The notes beneath the pieces are model-generated. The model worked only from the letters and a program-made list of their open reading frames with translations. It was not told the DNA's origin and made no database searches. Both the position numbers and the translations under genes were made by a program. 64,000 nt of DNA, from contig NC_081413.1 of NCBI RefSeq assembly GCF_030272615.1, positions 564,326,010 to 564,390,009 of the forward strand, read 5' to 3'. Of the stretch, positions 35,672 through 48,249 are shown in pieces; position 1 is the stretch's first letter; each line of letters begins with the position of its first letter. The stretch is from Cryptomeria japonica. Lineage: Eukaryota; Streptophyta; Pinopsida; Cupressales; Cupressaceae.

Positions 35672-35936
35672 AACTGAAACTGTTTTATTGTAAAACTGCC
35701 TATGGGCCCCACTCAAAATATTTTGAAACCAAGGGGAAACAGGTCAGTTGTAGACAGTTATGTCCAACTACCAGATAGACTCAAATTGAATCCAGACAGT
35801 TGTGGGCAGCTGAGGGGAGTGGTTGGATAGATAATTGAGAGTTTAATGGGCATGGGTTAAAGCTGCCAACTTCTAGATGGCAGGTTGCAGCCCTTGGATG
35901 CAATTAATCCTAGCCTCTGATGCATATTGTAAAATC

Positions 35937-35945
35937 TATAAAAGG
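35937..35945 (+). promoter_or_regulatory. TATA box of LTR B1
   Basis: TATAAAAGG lies about 820 bp before the LTR end. This implies that U3 is about 1.55 kb and R-U5 about 0.8 kb. The aligned site in B2 has decayed (CTGCAAAAGG). Confidence 0.6.
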
Positions 35946-36762
35946 CAAGATGCCTCTCATTGTAAAGAGTTAGATAGTTAGAATTTTGTAGTGGGATTTT
36001 AGAGTTAGAATAGGTTAGATTATAGGAATAGCATAGAGATGCTGCAAAAGTTGTTGTAATAGGTAGCTGAAATCAATATATAGCCATTGATTTGGTGTTT
36101 ATCATCTTATTTTTAGTCTATTTGCATGGTTTCTTTCAGCTGGTTAATTTTAGAGTGTACGGATTTTAATGGTAAAGTGTAGAGGGGTATTTGATGCATT
36201 TCTGGTTCATACCATTGGGGATCTGTTGATTGTAGGTCACCGTGCATGGTTAGTTTGAACCCAAATTGTGCTTAGTTCAACCGCAGGTGTTTGTCTTAGG
36301 CTACGCCAAAATTGGGTGCCTAAAACGTGTGTCTTCGGTCTAAAAATCCTTCATCCCTTGGAGCTTGCACCGTTCTTGTCTAGTTGTGAGGGTGTCTCTG
36401 GCAAAAACAAGAACTAGTTTATCGAAATTTGTCTACCCGCTACATCAACTGCTATCATCCTTGTCCTTAGGCTTCCTGAACCCTTCCTCTTTGATTTTAT
36501 TTCGTAGTCTGAGAATCACAGCAAACCACCTTGTTGCAAAACGGAAGTCCCCTTGTGCTCCCAACAAATCACATCAACTGTTGAGCTATCCTACAGTCAA
36601 GACTTGACAATCGAAACCTTGAGGTCGTCCCCATTGATCAATTGAAACAACATTAGGGATTTCCTTATCTCAGGAGAGGATAGGATACTCAACGAGTACA
36701 TTCTATTCTACATTGGCCAGATGGAATCGTAGCAATGCGATTTTAGCCACGTCAACACCTAT

Positions 36763-37877
36763 CTTCATAACCTTGTCTCTTTCCTTCATCCCTCACGAGA
36801 GAGTATAGAGCACTTCAAGTTTGTTGAAGGTTTCTTTTTTTGTATTCTTGTATTGTAATTAAATATTTTGGCAGTCTCACCCCTAAACAGATTATTGTGG
36901 GTGGGATGATAGTGGGCATGTTACGTATAGAATCGTCAGAATCTAGGATGGGAAGCTTGGATGGCCCTACTATTTCTATCTGATGGCCCTACCCCCTACC
37001 CCCGGATAGCAGGGCCCCTACTATTCTACCCTCAATTCCCGGATTCACCATTGTAATTATGATGTCATTTGACATTTAACAATAATAATTAAATATGGAT
37101 CAAAATATAACATAGATGACAGATACTTGATATCTATATAGATAAGCGTGTAGATAAATAGCTACTTCAATAACAATCTTGAGTTTTAAATGTTTCATTA
37201 GAATATGATACTAGTTTTATGAAATATATTATGCCCAAAAAGATATTTGTTGTTTTGTTTAATCATTTATGTGTTAAATTTGGCTGAAATTTTTTGTGCT
37301 TTACAATAGGAGTATAATGAAGTTTTAGTCACTTACGAGTAGGAGCCGGCTCACTTTCTCAAGTTTCCGGGTACCTATTTCAAAATCCAAGTCGAAAATA
37401 GGACAAAATAGTTTATCAGCTAAGTTGTCGGTTGTAGTACGAGACGGGGTATGGGATTAGGGTATGTCAATACGTGAATTTTTTTTCCTTGGGTACAGTA
37501 CGTTTGGGTACTGCTGTATTATATATATATATACACAAAATTTGAAAAAAATATAAAATTGTAAATACATTTCATGGTATGATACTTCATCATTGATCAA
37601 TGCCAAATGCCAAAAGGTAGTGATAAAGACTAAAATTTAATGCCAATTGATGGTTCAAAATTTCAATATCATGTCCTACAATATATATCATATATGTCTA
37701 GGGTCATGATTCAAATGAAAATCATTACAATTACAAAATTGAAATAAATACAATAAAAAATCTATATAATTTTTTTTAGTTTTTCGCACCCGCAAAACCT
37801 TGAGGCCTATAGGAGCACATAGGAACATCTAGGAGCATCTAGGAGCACACCAAACGCCTCTGGTTCCATATGGGTAT
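36763..37877. other. Stretch with no recognised gene
   Basis: AT-rich sequence between B1 and A6. It includes short direct repeats 'GGCCCTAC' with 'CCCCGGATAGCAGGGCC' (36960-37020), a TA run near 37520 and a small 'AGGAGCACATAGGAACATCT' repeat (37810-37850). No coding signal. Confidence 0.5.
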
Positions 37878-37934
37878 GTACCTGTTGTGACCTTTTCACA
37901 CATCACCCCATTGCTAATGGGGACCCCCTCTTTT

Positions 37935-38711
37935 TGTTAGGATTCCCACAGATACTGAGAGGGGGGGGTGAATCAGTATCTAACCGGTTGTAAGATTTTC
38001 TTAACTTAAAACATGTAGAGCATATTAATACTGTGTACCGGTAAACAGAAAGTAATGCAATAAACAGAGACAAAAGCAACCACATGAAAAACACACCATA
38101 ACACAATATTTTAACAAGGAAACCCGGTGTGGGAAAAACCTCGGTGGGATTTGTGACCCACAATATTCACTTACTGGCCAATAAGAGAATATTACTGCTA
38201 CAAGAGGGGCCTACACATGCAGGAAGGCCAAGTGCCTAGAGCTCACTGCTCAAATACAAAATGGGAAGTCTCAATGACTTACAAAATGGATTATACAAAT
38301 CCAATGTCTTGTACTGCTTCAAAATAGCATCTACTATGCCAGATCCAGTACCGGTTTCTGCTCTGCTTCTTACATAAACCCTTAACCTATAATTCGCATA
38401 ATAGGTCTGCCTTATTTCACCTATTTACATTCCTCTATCTATTACAAAATGTTCTACAATGATCTCTCTTATATAAGAGTCATTTTACAACTTGCCAAGT
38501 CGGCTTACAATGATTTTACAATAATAAACAAAATATATTAACAATAAAATTCCTGTCGGCCTCTGTGTCGGTGGTCTGTGTGTCGGTGTAGAATCTAACT
38601 TTGCTAGTGTCGGTGGATTGCCTTGCCGATGTCATAGGATTGTAAGGTTGCCATCAATGGCAAAACCTTCAATCATCTACAATGTCTCATTGGAGTGTGC
38701 ATTTGCCAACA
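37935..38711 (+). mobile_element. Solo LTR C1
   Basis: This 777-bp unit starts TGTTAGGATTCCCACAG and ends TTTGCCAACA, with a perfect TSD CTTTT (37930-37934 and 38712-38716). It interrupts A6 about 50 bp from its start. Near its 5' end is a G-run block 'ACTGAGAGGGGGGGGTGAATCAGTA'-like (37965-37979), then 'GGAAACCCGGTGTGGGAAAA'. No coding frame. A related, unbounded piece lies at about 31460. Confidence 0.8.
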
Positions 38712-38716
38712 CTTTT

Positions 38717-40517
38717 CCTGCTTTCTGCGTTGTTAGGATAGGGTTTTGGCTGCTTAGTGGGCAATTTTGTGTTTCCTGTGCCCAAGTCTCGGAGTTTTTG
38801 ATCATGCCTAGTGCCGTTTAGGGTTTTGAGGTTACAGGATCAAGCGCATAAAATTGAGATTTTAATGATCCTAGTTTGTCTAAGTGTTGACCCTTTTGGA
38901 GCGTTAACGTGTTCTTTTAAATGTCCTCGTCAGTGATTTTAAGTGCTAAGGTGTTTTCAGACCTTTTAGAGTTGTTTTCTCGCTCCTAGAGAATTATTCA
39001 AGTTGATTCCACACTTTGTTCCAATGAATTCCCTTGTGTTATGCTCCAATTTCTGATAAATTTTCCCAAGTCCAGTTGAGTTCTATTAAGTTTTGAAGTT
39101 TCTAGGTTATTCTGAGTGGAAAAATCATCATTTTCAATAAAGCAATGATTAATTAATAAAAAAAAAACAATTAAATGATTTGCAATAAGCATTTAATGTT
39201 TTCAACCTTTAGAAGCAAATCAGTTTCACCCAAGCAAGTATAAGAACGAGTGTTTTATCCCACATTGCTTGTGTGATGAAAATTGGTGATGAAAGTTTAA
39301 AGAGAGAAGTCCAACATTATTTTATTATTAAGTTTGTCAGGTGTCTCCATGCAAGGGCGATTTTCTCTCTTATTGGCGATTTTTGATGAAGTGTCCTGGT
39401 GAAGTGTTTGATTGAAGACTTATTTTTTTCCTCCATTCTTTCCAGCTGGGCAATCCACTTGATCACTGCCATTAAAGTTTATTGACTCCATTGACTTCAG
39501 ATTTTTCAATTTTTTGGGGAGATGGTGATTTTCCTAAGTTGGTGACTTCGGTGATTTTAGAGGATTCTTTTCTCCAAGTTGGCGATTTTTTCCTCAAATC
39601 CGCCTTTCAACCTGCTATTGTCAGACTGGTTTGATTGTTCTGAATACCTCCCCATGCCACGATTTTAGTAAAGTCTGCCATTTTTAGTGAAAATCGCAAT
39701 TTTTGTGTAGGGCGATTTTTGTTTGGGGTTTCATCTCCAAACAAAAGTGATTTTCCTTGACATCGCCCTTGTTATTTGCTGTTCTCAGACTATTGTTGGC
39801 AGATTGGAGTGAGCATTGAAGACATTTTTCAGATTTGAAAGTGGCGCCATAGCTGGGAAAATACGATTTTTATTTGGCAAGTGTTTGAAGCATATTTTGG
39901 TGGATTCCATACATGTTTGATACAGCCATTACTCCCTACTTGCTTCCATTGCCTCAAATCTGAGCCTAAACGTCATTATTGCAGCATTTGTAACCTCTAT
40001 TGTTGGCTGTCCATTCATTTGACTTTCATTGCCAGCCAGCTCCAGCTTCAACGATTTGCCTTTGGGAGAGTTTTCCAAGTCATTTTCAGACAATCACTTG
40101 ACCATTTGAGGGCTATTACAGGTCTGCAACTTCGCCATGGCTGCTTGTCCTCAAAAAATTTAACTCTTACCAGCCATACCATTATTCCCGGATTAGACTT
40201 GCTTTCATTGTATAAGTTGATTTTCATCAAATTTATGCACATTTAGATAATTGCAACATATTTTGAGAGGTTTATTCATATAGTTGCAGGTTGTCTTCAG
40301 ATTTATGACCTCCATTGTTGACTATGAAAGGTGTCTTTAGACATATTTTTTTGTGAAAACACAACCTTTCACACCTTTCCCTAGTCACTCTTGATCCGGT
40401 ATACTCCTTTGCACTATGATTTGCACCAAATTTCTAAGTATAAGGAGGTGTTGATTTCATGAGGGTTTCATACCCTAATCTTGTCACATTTTGTATTTAA
40501 ATTGTTAAGATCTACCT
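38717..40517 (+). other. A6 U3-like part, repeat-rich, no gene
   Basis: This continues A6 after C1. It is T-rich, with scattered 'GGCGATTTTT' and 'CAGACT' motifs at 39350-40340 that take the place of the arrays in other family A copies. Short frames here were not recognised. Confidence 0.55.
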
Positions 40518-40522
40518 AGAGT

Positions 40523-41349
40523 TGTTGATTATAATTAGGGAATGGCGGATTCCAATTGCCTTGGGCAACATTGGAATCCGCCCAAGGGGGCTGGGCCCTA
40601 TACCTCACTTCACTCAACGCTACATAAATGAAACCCCACGCCACATTCAAGATAGCGTGCTAAACATAATAAGGCCAACCCTATCTAATGCATTTCAGTT
40701 AAAAGAAAAACAATAAATTAAAGGTCAAGCCGACATAAATGGATTTTAGTATAAGCCGACATAAAAGGTTATTGCATCATATAAATAAAGATACTTTCAC
40801 CTCAATCAAACACATTCAATACATCATCATGCGAAATACCTACATCTGCCTAATGCGAATTTGAAGGAGCAATATCACAACGAATCACATCTGCTATACC
40901 AGCGAATTACATCTGCCATTAAAGGGTGCAAAATTCATCCATGAGGAGAGCGAACTGAGGGCTAAGGTTGCAGTCCAACAAAGTGCAGATTTCCTATGCA
41001 GACCTAGGGTTTGGATCTGATTGTTGTTGGAAGTGGTAAAAGGATGCTTGTGAAGGTGCAGTCTTGTGGAAGACATAATCAGCCCTAAGTGCAATCACCT
41101 TCAAGTACTTGAGATAAGTGTTGTAATCTTCATATGAATATAATTCATAATCAGATTTGAGGATCCTTTCTGGCTGGGTTTTTCCTCCTAGGAGGTTTTC
41201 CCAGGGTAACCATGTCTTGTTCTTATTTTGTTCATTTCTTTGTTATGTCTAAATCTGGAAAACTATAAATCTTTCATCTAATCAAGTTAGTTAGAAACTA
41301 AATTCTGGTTTTCTGAGTTTATATTAATCTGAAAGTGTTAAAACTAACA
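40523..41349 (+). repeat. Copia B 5' LTR
   Basis: 827 bp. It is nearly identical to 45374-46225 except for an indel of about 28 bp after 'CGCCCAAGGGGG' and a substitution block near 40912. It contains the 'GGGTTTTTCCTCCTAGGAGG' stretch common in Copia R-U5 regions. Confidence 0.93.
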
Positions 41350-41367
41350 TGGTATCAAAGCTATAGG
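41350..41367 (+). other. Copia B primer-binding site
   Basis: TGGTATCAAAGCTATAGG directly follows the 5' LTR end ACTAACA. It matches the initiator tRNA-Met complement used by plant Copia elements. Confidence 0.88.
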
Positions 41368-41934
41368 CTAGATCAACTTTCAGAATTCAGATTTTAGGAC
41401 TCCTTTATTTCCAGATTTTGTCTCATTCACAGGTCAGGTCAATGGGGCTGGAAGTTGAAGATATGCTTGATGGAAATCTCAATTTTGCTGCCAGATTTAA
41501 TCATGTAATTTCAGTCTCTTGTTCCTTCCTTCTTTGGTGGTAGGTTAGTAAAAGGATCTCTCTCAATAAGACGACTTTGGTGTCAATGAAAACATTAAAT
41601 GTTAAATGAACGAATCTTTTATTTAGTCCTTGTTAAACCGAATAGTATAAGAGGATGCTTGGTTAAGGTTGTTGTTAAGGGCTTATTATTTCGTTTGGGC
41701 TGCAACCTTATGTAGTGGTTAAGATCTGTTTTAAATAAGAGTTGCAGATCTGATTGTGAAAGGTTGTGTCCCTTTCATAGGGCAGAAATAATGAAGAGTT
41801 GCACTCTTTCAAAAGGTGCTAATGGTGAAAGGGTGTGTCTCTTGCCAAAGAGCATCATGATGAGGAGGTGTGACCTCTCCCTCATATTGAGAGACATAAA
41901 GGAAAGGAATCAAAGCATCCAGTGATATCACCTC

Positions 41935-42480
41935 GGATCGGATCAGATCAGAACTGTTATTAAGTTACAAGCAGTAATATCTTGTTCTAGGTGGTATGCA
42001 TGGGGAAGTGCTTAATATGTATGCTTAATATATGATACCTAATAATGTTCTTCTGCACTGCATTATGTATGATTGTTATACTTAATTTCATATGACAAGT
42101 TAGTATACTATAGCCTAATGCTTGTTACTACTGTCAGTATTTAAGAAAGTTGGGAATGGAGTTGTTTCCAAGGAGGGGCAGTCTAAATCCAATCAATAGG
42201 ATGATTCCCAAGATAGGATAAGGATCAACGTCCCGTAAACTTTGAGGGAGCCTATTGTATTTTGGTCTCTGAGTGCTTTGGTAACATAGACATCCCCTTC
42301 TTCCTTAGAACTGGAGTAGTAATGTAGGTTGACACTTGCATTAAGAATTATGGATGATAAAATTAATTATCCAGTATGATATAATTAGTTTTCTAGTATG
42401 ATAAATGAACAATTTACTTATTAATATATTAATTATGGCTAAAACAGGCCTAAACCTAGTAAGGGAAATTTTGTGTACGT
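41935..42480 (+). repeat. Family D-like block inside Copia B
   Basis: 'GATCAGAACTGTTATTAAG' and the following text match D1 (14560) and D3 (60425). The block at 42130-42350, with 'GGGGCAGTCTAAATCCAATC', matches 60835-61100, and the end 'TTATGGCTAAAACAGGCC' matches the D3 right end. No terminal inverted repeat or TSD was found around it, so it may be an old insertion with lost ends or a recombinant part of the element. Confidence 0.7.
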
Positions 42481-43869
42481 GCCTGTCTGTGACCTGATAA
42501 ATTAAATACTAAAATTAAATATGGAATGTATGCCCTCATTAAATATCTAGTGCTTAATTATTCCAATGAGTAAGATCAAAACAAAGAAGAAAAGCTAAAC
42601 TTCATATTTGTAAAGACATTGTGAACTTGAATATTTCCTCTCTGTTTTGAACTTCGTTTAATTGATGTGTGCCTTTATCTATGTGCGTTAAGGGAAAATA
42701 AGCCAGTTACATAAGTATCACTACTAATTGAGTAAATGAAGTATTCATTAAATAAATGTCATAAATAAGTGAGCTAGGAATTTATTGTTCACAATGCTTG
42801 ATCCGAAGATTAATTCCCTTGATGTATTTGCTGTTGGATGTCTAGAGGTTGATCTAAATCCTTTATCAAAATTATTTTGATTATATATACTGCAGCTTAC
42901 TAATTGCTATTGATTCATGGAAGTATAGGCTCTCACTATCATTGCTTGGTTAGTATCCTCATTAAGTATACTTCGCTCTCCTTGTAAACATTCCATTGGT
43001 ACTTCCTCACCTATGTTCTGATTGAGTTTTGACTATCAATTGAATGATTCTACAATAGTGACATAAAACTGACCTTTCAATTGAGTATTTGCTATCATGA
43101 AATGTGAAGTATTGTGGAAATTAATAATATACACTATCCTCAACTGCTGACTTAGAAATACTCTAGTTGATAACTACCATACATTTTGAGCTAATTGTAG
43201 ACTCTATTAGGTTATACTAATGGTTGTATGCCTCAAATCTGTGGAAACCCTAGTGAGGCAGAAAATGATCATGACTTAACCCTTGTAAGTTCCTTATAAA
43301 AATTAGATTTTTTTTATTAACCTGTATGGTGATGTACAAGTTTTCAGGGTTGTGTGTTACAGGCTAGCTTCTTCTTTTAATTTGTGTCACATAAGTATTG
43401 TCTCAACATTCTATGTATCATTGGTTATATTGTTAAAGGGATGCGTCTAACTTATCATGAATGTTGTGATCCTCACCCAAAGTCATTCTTACATTACCTC
43501 ATATAGTAGGTGATGTATGTCAAGGGCCAAGGCCATACTGACATCAGAAATCCATAAGCTTGGATTGATGTGGCCTCAAAGGGGGCTTTGAAATAAGGCA
43601 TAAGGATCTTCACACTCATTTAGAAGTTTGAGGATATGTCCTAATCATAATTGTGCCATGGGTCCAATTCATAAAAGGTGAAGTTGGCATTCCTCATCCT
43701 TGTTTATAAATACTTATGATCTATGATGCTTGGCTATCAGTTTGATATTGAGGATTAAGAGGGAGCCCTATGATCTTCAATAAAACTCTTGGTATGAAAG
43801 AGTACTTGATAAGCCTAGGGCTTTGTAAAGATTCTAACCTGTTCCTTAAAAGTATTTGAAATGCTTTCT
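42481..43869. other. Copia B internal region, no coding sequence recognisable
   Basis: By position this should hold gag, protease and integrase, but no motif of these was found on either strand. It is AT-rich with frequent stops. Confidence 0.4.
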
Positions 43870-44470
43870 TATATGGATGATCTAACTCTGACTGATAAAG
43901 ATAGCCTCATGATTTAATATAAGAAAGAATTAGCTCAAAATTGAGATGGAAGATCTAAACCTAAAATGCATTACTTCTAGGTTAGAAGTGTGGCAGGGAT
44001 CTAATGAAATTATTCTAAGTGAAGTTTTCTATTGTTATGTTAGAATTATGGATTGTAAACTTATATGGAAACTAACTTAAAGAAGTTGAGTATGTCTGCA
44101 ACCAATTATGATCTTGCAGAGTCATCTAAATAGAGGCAGGTTGATTGATTGGTTAAGAAGTGTTACGGACAAGGAAAACACTTCAAGCATTCACCCGTGG
44201 CGATCTCCTGGACCTACAGGGATAGTCCTCAGTTGCATTGAGTATTGTTGAAGCTAAATACATTGTTGCAAGTGTTGCATCAAGAGAAGCAGTGTGGTTT
44301 CTCAAAATTCTTGCTATGCTGTTTTGAATTATTATCAGGGTTGTATAGAGATACCTGACAATTCAGTGTTTTATGGCAAGACAATCCTATGTTGCAGATG
44401 TTCTCACCAAGTCTCTTGAAGCTTGAGTACTTTAAAAGATAGACTTGGAGCTGTGGAGAACACCACCTTG
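43870..44470 (+). pseudogene. Copia B reverse transcriptase and RNase H remnants
   Basis: Plus-strand reading gives a degraded DDL.LTDKDSLM..YKKELAQ just after the YVDD position, METNLKKL near 44068, and then an RNase H end (EAKYIVASVASREAVWFLKI near 44250-44320, with VADVLTKSLE near 44395-44425). There are many stops and frameshifts. These motifs line up with those of Copia A in the same order. Confidence 0.75.
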
Positions 44471-44514
44471 GTTAAGAGGGAGTCTCAACCTTAGTGATAC
44501 ATTGTGTGGTATCA

Positions 44515-44830
44515 AACCACCCTCTGCGGGCAATGTAAGGTAGTATTGTAATCTTCTCAGGGAGAAGAGTAATTGTTAACCATCCTCTATGGGCAATGTA
44601 AGATGGTATTGTAATCTTCTCAGGGAGAAGAGTAATTGTTAACCATCCTCTGCGAGCAATGTAAGATGGTATTGTAATCTTCTCAGTAAACCATCCTCTA
44701 CGGGCAATGTAAGATGGTATTGTAATCTTCTCAGGGAGAAGAGTAATTGTTAACCATCCTCTGCGGGCAATGTAAGATGGTAGAAAAGATCCTCTCCACC
44801 CTCTGCGGGCAATGTAAGGTGGATCCAGTC
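44515..44830 (+). repeat. Tandem array, 63-bp units
   Basis: Six units, some truncated, begin 'AACCATCCTCTGCGGGCAATG' minus its last base and end 'GGGAGAAGAGTAATTGTT'. Units start near 44515, 44578, 44641, 44688, 44752 and 44797. They lie between the RNase H remnant and the polypurine tract. An apparent 146-codon minus-strand frame here is only the translated repeat. Confidence 0.92.
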
Positions 44831-45040
44831 TATGCTTGTGTGCGAACTGGAAGACTATGTTATGTAGTTCCATTCTATGCATATGTTTATTCCATTCCTT
44901 GCTTGTGTGCAAGATGGAGGATTATGTTCATTAAATTCCATTCTATGCTTGTGTGCAAGATGGAGGACTGTGTTTTCATTTTATGTTTATGCAACTCCAC
45001 TCCATGCTTGGGTACAAGATGGAAGATCATGATGTTACAT
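44831..45040 (+). repeat. Second degenerate array in Copia B
   Basis: About four units of 50-60 bp share 'TCCATTCTATGCTTGTGTG' and 'CAAGATGGAGGA.TATGTT'. The array directly follows the 63-bp array. Confidence 0.8.
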
Positions 45041-45360
45041 TCTTCTTTGGGAGAAGACTGAGCTAAAGACAATGAATGATGGATATACGTGATCGATGGC
45101 ATGGAAAGACTCCATGATGTGCATGAATAATTGCATATGTATTCATGACTTGCAAGTGTGGATGTTAAAGTTTTGAATTCACCCTCCACAGGCAGTTCAA
45201 GATGGATACTATGGGATACTATTTGTGGCTACTTGTTGTGATCCGCTCTCAGGAATATTTGAAGTTGACAGCTAAGTTCGGATTACAATTTAACATTGTA
45301 TGTATTACTTAGGGCTGGGCCTTAATCTTGTAACCTGGTTGTAAGATTATCTTTCTCCCT

Positions 45361-45373
45361 AATTAAGAGGGAG
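45361..45373 (+). other. Copia B polypurine tract
   Basis: AATTAAGAGGGAG directly precedes the 3' LTR start TGTTGATT. It shares AAGAGGGAG with Copia A. Confidence 0.85.
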
Positions 45374-46225
45374 TGTTGATTATAATTAGGGAATGGCGGA
45401 TTCCAATTGCCTTGGGCAACATTGGAATCCGCCCAAGGGGGCCAGCCCCCTTCTCCAATGTATAGGGCTGGGCCCTATACCTCACTTCACTCCACGCTAC
45501 ATAAATGAAACCCCACGCCACATTCAAGATAGCATGCTAAACATAATAGGGCCAACCCTATCTAATGCATTTCAGTTAAAGGAAAAACAATAAATTAAAG
45601 GTCAAGCCGACATAAATGGATTTTAGTATAAGCCGACATAAAAGGTTATTGCATCATATAAATAAAGATACTTTCACCTCAATCAAACACATTCAATACA
45701 TCATCATGCGAAATACCTACATCTGCCTAATGCGAATTTGAAGGAGCAATATCACAGCGAATCACATCTGCTATACCAGTGAATTACATCTGCTATACCA
45801 GCGTGCAAAATTCATCCATGAGGAGAGCGAACTAAGGGCTAAGGTTGCAGTCCAACAAAGTGTAGATTTCCTATGCAAACCTAGGATTTGGATCTGATTG
45901 TTGTTGGAAGTGGTAAAAAGATGTTTGTGAAGGTGCAGTCTTGTGGAAGACATAATCAGCCCTAAGTGCAATCACCTTCAAGTACTTGAGATAAGTGTTG
46001 TAATCTTCATATGAATATAATTCATAATCAGATCTGAAGATCCCTTCTGGCTAGGTTTCCCTCCTAGGAGGTTTTCCCAGGGTAACCATGTCTTGTTCTT
46101 ATTTTGTTCATTTCTTTGTTATGTCTAAATCTGGAAAACTATAAATCTTTCATCTAATCAAGTTAGTTAGAAACTAAATTCTAGTATTCTAAGTTTATAT
46201 TAATCTGAAAGTGTTAAAACTAACA
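45374..46225 (+). repeat. Copia B 3' LTR
   Basis: 852 bp, paired with 40523-41349. It keeps the segment after 'CGCCCAAGGGGG' that the 5' LTR lacks. Confidence 0.93.
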
Positions 46226-46346
46226 AAAGTGTGGACTATTTTTCTAACTTCATACCCTAATTAGCCTAAATCATTAGGAAGTCAAGAATTCTATTAAGAA
46301 TATTGTATTTTTCCTAAGTTCTAACTTCAAGTTTCGTACAGGTGCG

Positions 46347-47721
46347 ATGTCGAAGTCCAGATTTAAGGAAAGAAGAGAACGACAGAAGATACTGGAGACT
46401 AGATTCTATCCAGAATCCAAGATGTCATCTAGATGGAAGGAGATTACGGATACAAACATGCATTTCTTGAGCCTGAACCTGATGCGACAGTGAATGTTTG
46501 AAGTCGGAAATCAGATTTCTTCCCCAGCGTATGTAAATATTATGAAGAATGGTAGTTTTCAAGCCACTAGATTTCCACAATCCATACAATGCAGTGAGCT
46601 TATCCTGGAGAGTGCACGATGTTATGATCCTTACTCGCGAATGATCAAGACTCCTAAAGGCATTGTCATTGTCTACCTTGTTGAGGATGAGATTGCTGAG
46701 GTGTTTGGAATTCCACGTGGAGCAGATATGAAAAATGCAACTAAGGATGAATATGACGAACGGTACACGAAGAAGATGGATGCGTGTAAGAATATAATAA
46801 ACAAAGAGTGGATGATCGAGCCTAGGCTTGATCATTTCAAGGCTCCCAAGACACTCATGTGCACAGACTTCAAAGAGGAATATAGTGACTTAATAATCCT
46901 GCTTAACATAGTGATGGGGACATCGTAGGGTGCAATATTCGATGGATGGATGTTCTACTTCATCCAAGATTGTCTTAGAGGGACGTTGATAAATTGGTCT
47001 AGAATCATAAGTGACAATCTGGACTTTTAGCTGAGGAATGTGGAGCGGTCCAAGTCTTTCACCATGACTTCCTACTTGGTATACCTGCTTGCACGGTTTG
47101 TTTCATACAAAGGATTGATATGCAAAGGTGAAGTCGGGAATGGGCAAGGATAATTCAGGAGTCATGAGTGCTATCCCCAGCTGAACATGTATGGAATTGA
47201 AGATTATAAGAGAGTGAATGATGTATTCACAATGTACATCACGCGGATGCTGCAAGGCGAAATCCACAGAAGATTGTCCAAGGAGGCAACAGAGCTAATA
47301 GAGAGATATGGATCGTGGTATATTCAATTTCCCACTTTCACATACCTTAGGATTCATTGGTTTCAATCGGAACCCTATAGGCTTCCTAGGTATCCTTCCG
47401 ATAGAATGATCTTGTTGGAAGTGGTGAGACAACTTCTAGAGTTTGATTCCATTCACAAAGAGAAGCATAGGACACGCATGACATTCCCTATTTCAGTTGG
47501 GAAGACGTTGGAGGTTTGCCAGTCTGCCTTAGCCGCTAGCACTGCGAGTGAGGAGTTTGCATTCTATCGATTTGCAACCTTCAAGAAAAGAGAGATTTGA
47601 TCCAGATAAGAAAGTTGGAAGGATCAGAGGAGAGAAGTTCATCCACAAGGTAGACATAGAAGACTATTGGGCCAATCTGATGGACGAGCAGGCAGTGAAG
47701 AGACGAATGTGGTCCAGAATG
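46347..47721 (+). pseudogene. Long LTR-internal coding region of A6, 5' part (unknown protein)
   Basis: The frame opens at ATG 46347 (MSKSRFKERRERQ), six bases after an acceptor-like TTTCGTACAG. One frame then runs to about 47590, broken only by TGA 46491, TAG 46926, TAG 47028 and TAA 47151. Each is one C-to-T change from a sense codon (CGA, CAG or CAA), the pattern expected from decay of methylated cytosines. A frameshift near 47590 precedes RFDPDKKVGRIRGEKFIHKV and the B2 insertion. The peptide is well mixed and protein-like, with GIVIVYLVEDEIAEVFGIPR and ERYGSWYIQFPTFTYLRIHW blocks. I do not recognise the family; a captured plant gene or an element-specific protein are both possible. Confidence 0.55.
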
Positions 47722-48249
47722 TGTTGTGCGAATCGCACAACCATCCCCGTCTTGGACAGGGACCCCCCGGTTTGTGCCTTTCTATCCTTGCGGAAGAGGA
47801 AGGGGATATGAAGGGTCAAGTGCCGCTAAAACCAAATTCGGCCTCTAGGGCCATATTGCGAACTTAAAACTCCCCAATTCTCACAAAATCACCTAAATGT
47901 GAAGAAAGAGTTAAAGCCTGCAATGACGTTGAAATGCCGATAATCGCCTTGGATAGGCATAAGGTGATAAAGATTGGCGAAGCCCGCCAAGCAAAGAGTA
48001 GTGCGTCTGAAGGTCGCACGAGGACCCAAAGTTGTTGTTTTTCGCACGATGAGATAGATTGCATAAGGTTTGTCTTTGCGATGTTTGTGGGATTTGAATG
48101 AAGGATGATTTTCGCCTGCTGATGAAGAAGGAGCAACTTTCCTGGCCAAAATGCCAAGGTTGCAAAACTTGCCCAAGTGCCCAAGCTCGCGCTTCACGAG
48201 GAGAAAGTCTAAATCGCCAACATCGCTCTACGAGTAAAATTTTGGACTT

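Larger units (their letters stand above)
34399..36757 (+). mobile_element. Family B solo LTR B1
   Basis: This 2359-bp unit starts TGTTGTGTGTATAGCACAC and ends GCCACGTCAACA, with a perfect 5-bp TSD CCTAT at 34394-34398 and 36758-36762. It aligns by eye to B2 at both ends and over 35340-36757. Order: terminal sequence, tandem array (34826-35157), a reading frame after a TTCGCAAG site (35387-35671), TATAAAAGG (35937-35945), and a tail sharing blocks with family A ('GTCCCCTTGTGCTCCCA.CAAATCACATC', 'GAGAGGATAGGATACTC'). Confidence 0.9.
40523..46225 (+). mobile_element. Copia B: full-length but heavily decayed Ty1/Copia element
   Basis: LTRs lie at 40523-41349 and 45374-46225. Ends are TGTTGATT...ACTAACA, and flanks are AGAGT (40518-40522) and AAAGT (46226-46230), a TSD with one transition. 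The primer-binding site is at 41350 and the polypurine tract AATTAAGAGGGAG ends at 45373. Internal coding is almost gone: only reverse transcriptase and RNase H remnants are recognisable (43870-44470). A family D-like block and two tandem arrays occupy much of the rest. Inserted into A6. Confidence 0.9.

Noticed and set aside
37934-38739. A 10-bp direct repeat TTGTTAGGAT (37934-37943 and 38730-38739) as a Mutator-type TSD
   Set aside because: A solo LTR with TG/CA ends and a perfect 5-bp TSD CTTTT (37935-38711) explains the insertion better and restores the A6 sequence.
44472-44912. A 146-codon minus-strand frame with repeated SYIARRGW units
   Set aside because: It is the antisense translation of the 63-bp tandem array in Copia B, not a protein-coding gene.
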